From a virus, in the IMG/VR virus record IMGVR_UViG_3300024520_000239, positions 1 to 36,567 of that record: DNA of 36,567 nt. The stretch is one strand, 5' to 3'. Every line of letters begins with the position of its first letter. Position 1 is the stretch's first letter. The notes beneath the pieces were generated by a model that made no database searches, was not told the DNA's origin, and saw only the letters and a list, made by a program, of their open reading frames with translations. Shown one piece after another: positions 22,885 to 28,876 of this stretch. A program made the translations under genes and the position numbers.

Positions 22885-23205
22885 TTAACCGCTAACGGAA
22901 TGACCACAACCAACACCAGACTCTCGTTCCCAACCGCCACTTTTACACCAGATGCATACGTTCTCGCCGAATTCATCTATCTTTAGGTTGTCGAGGGTGT
23001 GGTCTTTATGACACCAATCACACTCCCTTTGGTTGGGATTAAACTGATCTAGTATTGATTGGAATTGGTCTATATAAGATTGTCTACGTCCAGCAGGGAA
23101 GGGTAGTTTTTCTATATCTTTAAGTCCGTTACATCCTTCACCTGTATAGGTTATAGAACCGATTAAGTCCTGCAATTCTTCAATTACTTGTTCGAGTGTT
23201 AACAT
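22885..23205 (-). CDS. Zinc-finger protein, 106 aa
   Basis: ATG 23205 with AGGAG upstream. Residues 1-60 are helical and acidic; residues ~61-90 carry CDWCHKDHTLDNL ... NVCIWC, a four-Cys zinc ribbon of the kind found in small phage proteins, then a Gly/Ser tail with GVGCGH. It is the promoter-proximal gene of the leftward accessory operon. DNA or protein binding is possible; nothing more can be said. Confidence 0.6.
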   Translation of the reverse strand: MLTLEQVIEELQDLIGSITYTGEGCNGLKDIEKLPFPAGRRQSYIDQFQSILDQFNPNQRECDWCHKDHTLDNLKIDEFGENVCIWCKSGGWERESGVGCGHSVSG

Positions 23206-23244
23206 CTGTATAACTCCTGTAGTCTTAATGGGGGACTAATGTTA

Positions 23245-23318
23245 CCGCGATAAGGTACAACAGTACCAATAAGTATTAGTGATACCGGGTAGGACTACGT
23301 ATAAGCCTAGAAAGGTAC
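23245..23318. promoter_or_regulatory. Control region of the leftward accessory operon
   Basis: On the leftward strand it holds TACCTTATCGCGG (complement of 23245-23257), 11 of 13 bases like the repressor operators at 18369-18402. Overlapping it is an inverted repeat GGTAC-AACA-GTACC (23254-23267). A further AAGGTAC lies at 23312-23318. No confident -35/-10 pair could be fixed. Confidence 0.45.
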
Positions 23319-23389
23319 AGAGTGCTACAGGGTGCCGGGGTTTATGTGACGACTAGCAAACTTCAATCGTTTGCGTACATCCGTACAGG

Positions 23390-23590
23390 CCGGTTTAGCC
23401 GGTTTGTCAGTTCGGCTAGTTCTGAGTGTTCGACAGTTCTCAACCGACAAACCTGGGCCAACCTGGGTACCAACCCGAAGGGGTCGCACGTTTACCCGAG
23501 GAAACTAGGGCAGACCGTAGCATTGCCAATGCTGTGCGACCGGTCGATACTATAAAAAAAGGGACGGCCACCCCCCCCTGGTCGTTGCGT
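23390..23590. ncRNA. Strongly structured non-coding region ahead of terminase
   Basis: No convincing gene lies in 23206-23657. Within it, GGTTTGTC (23401-23408) pairs with GACAAACC (23446-23453). GGTCGCAC (23482-23489) pairs with GTGCGACC (23534-23541) and encloses two hairpins: AGCATT-GCC-AATGCT (23519-23533), stacked directly on the closing stem, and GTTT/AAAC (23490-23505), whose loop CCC (23495-23497) can pair with GGG (23508-23510), a possible pseudoknot. ACGGCCA/TGGTCGT (23564-23585) has a loop of eight C. It could be an RNA element or the packaging (pac/cos) site; the sequence alone does not decide. Confidence 0.5.
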
Positions 23591-23657
23591 ATACGTTTAT
23601 ATGACCCGTCAATCATTCAACCAACTCACACCGTTTTTTTTTAGAACACAGCCTCTT

Positions 23658-24155
23658 ATGAACTCATCCAGAGACAAGTTCGGACTCACGCAGAAGCAGA
23701 GACGTTTTTGCGAGGAGTTCGCCAAAACCGGTAGTCCCTCTAAGAGTTACCGGATAGCTTTCCCAGACGGAAGTCCGGCGAATGCTGCGAGTGGTGCGGG
23801 TAACTTGTTGAAAAAGCAGGCTGTCCAGGACTACATCCAGACACTGCATAAGTCTACAGAACAGGCACTCTCCGAGATCGTGTTCGATAAGAAGAAGGTG
23901 ATGACGGATCTGGAAGGGTTGAAGAAGGGTGCTGCCCAGGAGAAGCAGTTCGGTCCTGCGGTACGTGCAGCGGAATTGCAGGGCAAGGAATTGGGAATGT
24001 TCCGGGAGAAGACGGATATCTCGATCCATGCCGTATCGGATACGGAACTTATTCAAGCCTTGGCCCAGGAAGATCTGAATCTGGCTGCGGAGTTGTCTCG
24101 GGTGCTGAACGTACCTACTACAGAGTACAAGGAGATAGACGTTGAGAGTGCGTAA
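23658..24155 (+). CDS. terS: Terminase small subunit
   Basis: 165 aa from ATG 23658; an ATG at 23601 would add 19 residues encoded across a run of nine T. FGLTQKQRRFCEEFAKTGSP, SKSYRIAFP, then AGNLLKKQAVQDYIQTL is the HTH region of Terminase_2-type small subunits. The middle is helical for oligomerisation (VRAAELQGKELGMFREKTDI is the standard AAEL-x-GK-x-LGMF motif). It binds the packaging site and loads the large subunit. The structured DNA upstream is a candidate for that site. It overlaps the next gene by 14 bases. Confidence 0.85.
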   Translation: MNSSRDKFGLTQKQRRFCEEFAKTGSPSKSYRIAFPDGSPANAASGAGNLLKKQAVQDYIQTLHKSTEQALSEIVFDKKKVMTDLEGLKKGAAQEKQFGPAVRAAELQGKELGMFREKTDISIHAVSDTELIQALAQEDLNLAAELSRVLNVPTTEYKEIDVESA

Positions 24156-24378
24156 GGCGAGAAAGAAACCGGGGGGTTCCAACGTGGGTAACTACCCGAG
24201 GGTTAAGACCTTTGCCGGACCTTCTGGCGGTGCACCTGCTGGATCTTTTCCGATCAACAATATGTCTCGCGCCAAGTCCGCTTTGCAGCTTGCTCACAAC
24301 GCACCCAATCCTGCGGGTATTAAACGGGCCGTATATAAGAAGTACCCGTCCTTGCGTCCTAATACGAGAAAGAAGTAG
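24142..24378 (+). CDS. Small basic conserved phage protein, 78 aa
   Basis: TTG start at 24142 set by AAGGAG (24130-24135). The sequence VGNYPRVKTFAGPSGGAPAG, SFPINNMSRAKSALQLAHNA, PNPAGIKRAVYKKYPSL is a very recognisable small basic protein that occurs near terminase or portal genes in aquatic phages (S-x-A-L-x-L-A-H-N-A-P-N-P-x-G-I-K motif). Possibly a minor head protein. No biochemical role known to me. Confidence 0.65.
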   Translation: MRVRKARKKPGGSNVGNYPRVKTFAGPSGGAPAGSFPINNMSRAKSALQLAHNAPNPAGIKRAVYKKYPSLRPNTRKK

Positions 24379-24413
24379 TGCCACATATAAAGATCCCCAT
24401 CACCGGAGGCGAT

Positions 24414-24902
24414 ATGCCTCAACCTCATTCCACTACGACCAGGACTTATTTCAAGGGGACGGATGAGCCGTTAACCCAAGCGGAGATGGAAGCTGTCGAT
24501 CAGAAGATGTCGGGGAAGATCGACAAGACCTTTTCGATGGATAACCCGCCTACGTGGATGCTGCGTGCGCTGGATCCAGCTACCCCTACGACTGAGGCAA
24601 ACGAATCTGTCCGCACGATGTCCGCACCTCTTAATCAGAGAGGCTTGGGTGGACAGTGGATAGTCTTTCCTTCTATCCGGTTAGTTAAAGGCCAACTCAT
24701 GCGTGCGGATAACGAGGACGAGGCGCGTGAATGGGCGATGGATAAGAAGGACTTTATGGTTTTCGATACGAAGGGAGAGGCAGAACTTTTCTCCCACAGA
24801 TTCTCGGACATGATCGGTCAATCTAGAAACGACCATGCTAAGAAGATCAGGTTGATGTCAGATCCCGAGTTCCGCAACTACAAGGAGAATGGTGGTGGCT
24901 GA
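24414..24902 (+). CDS. Unknown protein of the head module, 162 aa
   Basis: ATG 24414 has GGAGG (24404-24408) at five bases; the GTG at 24378 is less likely. The product has RGLGGQWIVFPSIRLVKGQL, DEAREWAMDKKDFMVFDTKG and AELFSHRFSDMIG, resembling conserved hypothetical proteins of phage head regions that have an EA-x-x-x-A ... F-x-x-x-x-EA-E-x-F-S pattern. No catalytic motif. It lies between the small and large terminase genes. Confidence 0.6.
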   Translation: MPQPHSTTTRTYFKGTDEPLTQAEMEAVDQKMSGKIDKTFSMDNPPTWMLRALDPATPTTEANESVRTMSAPLNQRGLGGQWIVFPSIRLVKGQLMRADNEDEAREWAMDKKDFMVFDTKGEAELFSHRFSDMIGQSRNDHAKKIRLMSDPEFRNYKENGGG

Positions 24903-25398
24903 AGATTTTAATGCGGATGTAATCGAACAACAGAGAAAAAGAATTAGTCGGTCGCAGAATTCTTTAGGGACTTCGGAAAAAGTTCTACGCAACTCAAAAG
25001 AGAATCGTCCGGAAGGATCTCCCTTACAGGAAAAAACTCAGAAGCGGATAAAGCAATTACGGAAAACCATTTCAGAACAAAAAAAGACTCTAAAAGCTAT
25101 CCGTGCAGAGAGTAGACCAGTGCGGTTGGATAAGAGTGGTTATTCAGTTATTAAACCGTCAACCGTTTACCACGGGTTCCACGACGATAATGCATTGTTA
25201 AACGAGATGCGTGGTAAAAGTAAAACTCTGAATCAGATGTCAGACGCAGAGTTCGATAAATTCAAAAAGGATTTGGACAAACCGAGAAAACGTGGAGGTT
25301 CCGGTGGGGCTGTCACTAAGTCGCCAACAGCTAGGATAGGTGGTGGCCCACGTAGGCATAAAACAATACAAGAAACATTAGCGGACATTATCAACTAA
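24889..25398 (+). CDS. Unknown highly charged protein, ~168 aa
   Basis: AAGGAG ends at 24887, one base from the ATG at 24889, so a GTG at 24892 or 24895 may be the real start. The protein is Lys/Arg/Gln-rich with a long coiled-coil-like region (residues ~10-80) and a Gly/Arg tail. TLNQMSDAEFDKFKKDL resembles the NDAEFAHYKD helix at the end of the scaffold protein here. No domain known. It overlaps neighbours at both ends. Confidence 0.55.
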   Translation: MVVAEDFNADVIEQQRKRISRSQNSLGTSEKVLRNSKENRPEGSPLQEKTQKRIKQLRKTISEQKKTLKAIRAESRPVRLDKSGYSVIKPSTVYHGFHDDNALLNEMRGKSKTLNQMSDAEFDKFKKDLDKPRKRGGSGGAVTKSPTARIGGGPRRHKTIQETLADIIN

Positions 25399-25613
25399 TG
25401 CCTAGCCCGATCACAGGGACGGATGTCCTGGAATCCCCATTAGGAAATATGGGTGCCTTTTCTGATTACACCGACTTCACATCCGGCGAGGGAATATTTT
25501 CAGCCTGGACTGATACGGTTTCTGGAAACACCATCCCGCAGGTTGGAGACAGGTCTAGTGGGTATTACGCAGGTGTCCGCGATTTCTACCGCTCCTACGG
25601 GTTTATAGACTAA
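25398..25613 (+). CDS. Unknown small protein, 71 aa
   Basis: TAATG overlaps join it to both neighbours. The product is Gly/Ser/Asp/Tyr-rich (GAFSDYTDFTSGEGIFSAWT, SSGYYAGVRDFYRSYGFID), without charge clusters or membrane segments. It may be a minor virion component. No family recognised. Confidence 0.5.
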   Translation: MPSPITGTDVLESPLGNMGAFSDYTDFTSGEGIFSAWTDTVSGNTIPQVGDRSSGYYAGVRDFYRSYGFID

Positions 25614-25963
25614 TGCAAATCGACTCTCGCGTAATCACCGTCGTCCTCTTCCTTACGGTTCAATCGGTCGCTGCCATCTGGTGGGCAAGCGGTCTTAGTT
25701 CAGAAGTGCAGAGAGTAGCCAGCTTGGTAGACAGTAAGATTCCTGCGCTTGAAAAAGAGGCGCGTGTCTGCGGAACCGAGATTCATAATTTGAAAACCCT
25801 GATCTCTGATATGGGCGATGTTAAGTCCACGATCAAAGGGATGGATGTTGTTCTCTACCGGCTAGAGGATATCGAGAAAAGTATCACCAGTCTTGAAACC
25901 ATTATGGATCGGTACTTCGCAGGACAGCGCGATTCGATGATGCAGCAGCAGAAGGGTGGGTAA
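25613..25963 (+). CDS. Membrane-anchored coiled-coil protein, 116 aa
   Basis: Residues ~8-26 (ITVVLFLTVQSVAAIWWASG) are one membrane segment; residues ~30-105 are helical with heptad-like leucine spacing (EVQRVASLVDSKIPALEKEA, YRLEDIEKSITSLETIMDRY). A single N-terminal anchor with a periplasmic coiled coil is the shape of an i-spanin (Rz-like), and small membrane genes follow, so a lysis role is possible. It is not proven by sequence. Confidence 0.55.
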   Translation: MQIDSRVITVVLFLTVQSVAAIWWASGLSSEVQRVASLVDSKIPALEKEARVCGTEIHNLKTLISDMGDVKSTIKGMDVVLYRLEDIEKSITSLETIMDRYFAGQRDSMMQQQKGG

Positions 25964-26059
25964 GTGCACTGGACTGAATACGTCTTCCCAGCTTGCATGA
26001 TCTCTTTAATCCTGGGTATACCAATCGGGTTGGTTGTTTGGGTCAACTACATATTATAG
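25964..26059 (+). CDS. Tiny membrane protein, 31 aa
   Basis: GTG at 25964 directly follows the previous TAA; the upstream AAGGGTGGG can serve as ribosome site. Product MHWTEYVFPACMISLILGIP ... VVWVNYIL is almost entirely one membrane helix. It is short but lies in a run of membrane genes with no space for another feature. Too small for a family call. Confidence 0.4.
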   Translation: MHWTEYVFPACMISLILGIPIGLVVWVNYIL

Positions 26060-26072
26060 ACACGGAGTCTTT

Positions 26073-26195
26073 ATGCAAAAATGGAAAGAGTTATCCGCTG
26101 GAAAGAAAAGATTCGCAGTGGCACTGGCTGTGATTCTCGCTGTCGCCGTAGTTGGGTGGATTACGGGTTGGTATTCCTCGCCTACTGTCTCTTAG
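26073..26195 (+). CDS. Small membrane protein, 40 aa
   Basis: ATG 26073 with GGAG (26064-26067). MQKWKELSAGKKRFAVALAV ... WITGWYSSPTVS: basic N-terminus, then one membrane segment (residues ~13-32), then a short outside tail. It overlaps the lipoprotein-like ORF in another frame. Possibly part of a lysis cassette. Evidence is the good ribosome site and the membrane pattern. Confidence 0.5.
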   Translation: MQKWKELSAGKKRFAVALAVILAVAVVGWITGWYSSPTVS

Positions 26196-26518
26196 TTGGA
26201 TGTACGACACTCAAAAAGTCAGCGATCATAGCCGGATCGGTCGGCCTTGCATCTGTGGTGAGTGCCTCTCTGGGGGGTGCGACTGCACAGATTTTGGGTG
26301 CCACGACAACTGCTTTTGTCAGCAGTGCGGTAGTTCAAGCCACATCGATCGGAAGCGGGACTATGAGTGAGTGCGTAACAGGATTTTGGCCGTTGTTGGG
26401 ACAGGTGGTATCCACCGGAGGTTGGGTTCTTGGTGCGGTGTTGATTGCAGGTATGGTCATGCCACTCATTATGGGTTACTTGATTCCTAACGGCATGGAG
26501 AAAAAGAAAAAACGCTAA
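26156..26518 (+). CDS. Lipoprotein-like membrane protein, ~120 aa
   Basis: The frame is open from 26081, but the first 25 residues are a shadow of the 40-aa gene; GTG 26156 or TTG 26168 is more likely. The sequence then reads VFLAYCLLVGCTTLKKS, with a lipobox-like LVGC, followed by Ala/Gly-rich membrane helices (AIIAGSVGLASVVSASLGGA, VVSTGGWVLGAVLIAGMVMP) and a basic end KKKKR. It may be a holin- or pore-like protein; the lipobox may be accidental. It ends with TAATG into the large terminase. Confidence 0.5.
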   Translation: MDYGLVFLAYCLLVGCTTLKKSAIIAGSVGLASVVSASLGGATAQILGATTTAFVSSAVVQATSIGSGTMSECVTGFWPLLGQVVSTGGWVLGAVLIAGMVMPLIMGYLIPNGMEKKKKR

Positions 26519-27903
26519 TGGAGCTAAATCGTGAAGAAGCGTTAAAAGAAGTTTACCGGAGAATATCCGGCAGAAAGTTTTTCAGATGGGAACCTTACCG
26601 CTGGCAACAGCAGTTCCTGGATGCCACGCTGGATAATGAAGAGTTAATGCTGCGTGCAGCCAACCGTGTTGGCAAAACTGCAACGGCAGCTTACCTGGCA
26701 ACCTGCTGGGCAACCGGCAAGTATCCGGAAGGGTGGCAGGGCAAACGCTATCGCAAGTCCACGCTGGGTTGGGTCGTTTCAATAACCAACGAAACCAGTC
26801 GGGATATATGCCAGAAAGAGTTGTTGGGAGATCCGGTCGGTACGGGACTCATACCGGCAGACGATATCCGCAAGGTGAGCTATCGTCAGGCTGGAGTCTC
26901 GAATGTTGTAGACATGGTTCGTGTTAAACACAAGACGGGTGAATCCCAGATCATGTTCAAGACGGCAGAGCAGACCTGGAGAAAGTTCCAGGGTACGGCC
27001 CCGGACTGGATTTGGATAGATGAAGAACCGGATGACTTCCGAATCTATACAGAATGCCTGACCCGTATCATCACCTCTAAAGGTCGATTATTTGTAACCT
27101 TTACGCCTCTCCTGGGTGAGACGGATCTGGTCCGTCATTTCGAGGACGGCAAGAAAGGCACCTACGTGCAAACGGCTACGTGGGACGATGCCAAGCACTT
27201 GTCCGAAGAAGACAAGTCCCGGTTTATCTCCAGCTATCCCGAATACGAGAGGGATGCGAGAACCCGTGGTGTGCCGATGATGGGAGAGGGCAGAGTATTC
27301 CCGGTGGATGAGGGATCTATCTCGGTACCCGCTTTTGAGATTCCATCTCACTGGACCCGAATCTGCGGAATCGATTTCGGGATAAGTCACCCCGGTGCTG
27401 CTGCCTGGATTGCTTGGGACCGTGATAGCGACACGCTGTACGTGTACGACGCTTACAAGCGTGCAAACGAAACCCCGATCTACCATGCGGATGCAATTAA
27501 GAAACGAGGAGAGTGGGTGCCGGTTGCTTTCCCGCACGATGGTCTTAACCGGGAGAAGTCCGGAGGCAAGACACTTCGGGATCACTATGCAGATGCCGGA
27601 GTCAATATGCTGGGGATATCAGCACGCTACGACAAGGACAAAGGTGGCGCACAGCCGATCGAACCGATCGTGATGGAAATGCTTGAGCGGATGAAGACCG
27701 GACGCTTTTACGTGTTCTCCCATCTGTCCGAATGGTTTGCCGAGTTCAGGAATCTACATCGTAAAGAGGGGCGACTGGTCGCTGTGCGAGACGATATGGT
27801 CAAGGCGACGATGTACGGCATCATGATGAAACGCTACGGCACGACTGACGTTCCGATGCGTGTAGAACGATACACCCGACCCGTTATGAGTATGCGTGCA
27901 TAA
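26518..27903 (+). CDS. terL: Terminase large subunit
   Basis: 461 aa. ATPase domain: Walker A AANRVGKT (about 47-54), Walker B WIWIDEEP (about 164-171) and coupling motif FVTFTPL (about 191). Nuclease domain (RNase H-like): GIDFG (D~286), AFPHDG (D~342) and VRDDMVKATMYG (D~425/426), the three acidic clusters of TerL nucleases. It pumps DNA into the prohead and cuts it. Start ATG overlaps the stop of the membrane gene. Length is typical for podovirus-type terminases. A rightward terminator-like hairpin (27974-28005) and a leftward one (27902-27925) follow. Confidence 0.92.
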   Translation: MELNREEALKEVYRRISGRKFFRWEPYRWQQQFLDATLDNEELMLRAANRVGKTATAAYLATCWATGKYPEGWQGKRYRKSTLGWVVSITNETSRDICQKELLGDPVGTGLIPADDIRKVSYRQAGVSNVVDMVRVKHKTGESQIMFKTAEQTWRKFQGTAPDWIWIDEEPDDFRIYTECLTRIITSKGRLFVTFTPLLGETDLVRHFEDGKKGTYVQTATWDDAKHLSEEDKSRFISSYPEYERDARTRGVPMMGEGRVFPVDEGSISVPAFEIPSHWTRICGIDFGISHPGAAAWIAWDRDSDTLYVYDAYKRANETPIYHADAIKKRGEWVPVAFPHDGLNREKSGGKTLRDHYADAGVNMLGISARYDKDKGGAQPIEPIVMEMLERMKTGRFYVFSHLSEWFAEFRNLHRKEGRLVAVRDDMVKATMYGIMMKRYGTTDVPMRVERYTRPVMSMRA

Positions 27904-27925
27904 AAAACCCCGCCGAAGCGGGGTT
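27902..27925 (-). terminator. Terminator of the leftward gene between terL and portal
   Basis: Leftward: AACCCCGC, loop TTCG, GCGGGGTT, then TTTTTT. A perfect 8-bp stem with a UUCG loop. In the rightward direction there is no T-run. Confidence 0.8.
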
Positions 27926-27973
27926 GTGGTAAGCTGATCCAGCAATCTGACGGTTGCCTCTCATTTTGAGAGT

Positions 27974-28005
27974 GGGGCGGGGTCTATGACTTTCGCCCCT
28001 TTTTT
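27974..28005 (+). terminator. Rightward terminator-like hairpin behind terL
   Basis: GGGGCG (27974-27979) and CGCCCC (27994-27999) around a 14-base loop, then six T. It overlaps the last codons of the leftward gene. A long loop makes it weaker than the others. Confidence 0.5.
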
Positions 28006-28319
28006 GTGGGCCATTCCAGCTTGGATACGAAGACCAGACCATCGACTTCAGGTTGGTAGTCCATAATGTCGTACCCTTGCTTTAAGGGACCAGGAACCCA
28101 GAACAGATTTGCATAATCGGCAGAGATAGTTCCGGTATCGTTTCGTTTTCTGATGTTGATTACTTCCCAAAGGTCAGTACCAGCATTCCATCCTAACCAT
28201 GATGAGATGAACCAGTGGAACTCAGGAAGCTTCTCAGGCTTATCAAGTTCCCAACCAGCTTTGATGCCTGGATACAAAGTGAAATACCTTTTGAGGTTTT
28301 CTTTAGTTACGTTTGGCAT
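27984..28319 (-). CDS. Leftward accessory (moron-like) gene, 111 aa
   Basis: ATG 28319 with AAGGAAT upstream. The product is Trp/Tyr/Lys-rich (LKRYFTLYPGIKAGWELDKP, HWFISSWLGWNAGTDLWEVI, YANLFWVPGPLKQGYDIMDY), compact and without known motif. It is the only leftward gene inside the head module, is flanked by terminators on both strands, and is preceded by an AT-rich region (28340-28560). That is the pattern of a moron, an independently transcribed insert often expressed from the prophage. Function unknown. Confidence 0.6.
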   Translation of the reverse strand: MPNVTKENLKRYFTLYPGIKAGWELDKPEKLPEFHWFISSWLGWNAGTDLWEVINIRKRNDTGTISADYANLFWVPGPLKQGYDIMDYQPEVDGLVFVSKLEWPTKKGRKS

Positions 28320-28339
28320 AACGATTCCTTGCTACTTGC

Positions 28340-28565
28340 GTAGCGGTTGTTGTTTCTAAATTGTTAAATAGCGTGTCGAAATACTTATCCGACATTCATA
28401 TTTTACCAAACGTGTTTTTCCCAAAATTCAAAAACTCAATTTGCTCTCTATAAAAATAGAGTGAATCTTCCATCGATTGCAAAATCTTGAAAACAGCAAA
28501 AATCGGATGAAAATAAAATTTAAGTGTTTGAAAATTAAAAGGCGATTGGTAAGACCAAGGCACAT
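28340..28565. other. AT-rich intergenic region
   Basis: About 225 bases without a gene, much richer in A and T than the flanks. It contains a hairpin CTCTAT-AAAA-ATAGAG (28446-28461) and should hold the promoter of the leftward gene and perhaps one for the rightward genes from 28577. No hexamer pair could be assigned with confidence. Confidence 0.4.
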
Positions 28566-28576
28566 TTAAGGCGAAA

Positions 28577-28876
28577 ATGACCCCAACACAATTCGGTGAA
28601 ATCCTGTCTCAATCAGGCTACGACAACCTCCAAAAACTAGCACTGAGAAATGGAGACGGCTACTACGCAGAACAGTTTTCCCATGCGGACCAGGATAGGG
28701 AAGAAGCGCATTGGAAAGTTGTTTACGCAATAGGTAAAGAAGAAAAGATGCACATGGCGCAGTACCGGTTTGATTCAGTAGGTTTATCCAGCTACGAAAG
28801 ACTACGACTATCGCGTGAAGACGCGCAGAAACTATTAGACGACAACCAGCAGGTATTTAATGGCTCGACGGTTTGA
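28577..28876 (+). CDS. Unknown small protein before the portal, 99 aa
   Basis: ATG 28577 behind AAGGCG. The product is helical and charged (MTPTQFGEILSQSGYDNLQK, REEAHWKVVYAIGKEEKMHM, LRLSREDAQKLLDDNQQVF). No domain recognised. It overlaps the portal start by 17 bases, which suggests coupled translation. It may be a small head-assembly protein. Confidence 0.55.
   Translation: MTPTQFGEILSQSGYDNLQKLALRNGDGYYAEQFSHADQDREEAHWKVVYAIGKEEKMHMAQYRFDSVGLSSYERLRLSREDAQKLLDDNQQVFNGSTV

Noticed and set aside
23322-23555. ORF of 77 codons in the region ahead of terS
   Set aside because: It runs through long complementary stems, has no ribosome site and an unlikely composition; the structure explains the region better.
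23633-23642. T-run at the upstream terS start as a terminator
   Set aside because: No stable hairpin immediately precedes the nine T.
24118-24384. Leftward 88-codon ORF
   Set aside because: Antisense to the small basic protein with a strong TTG/AAGGAG start; low-complexity Arg-rich translation.
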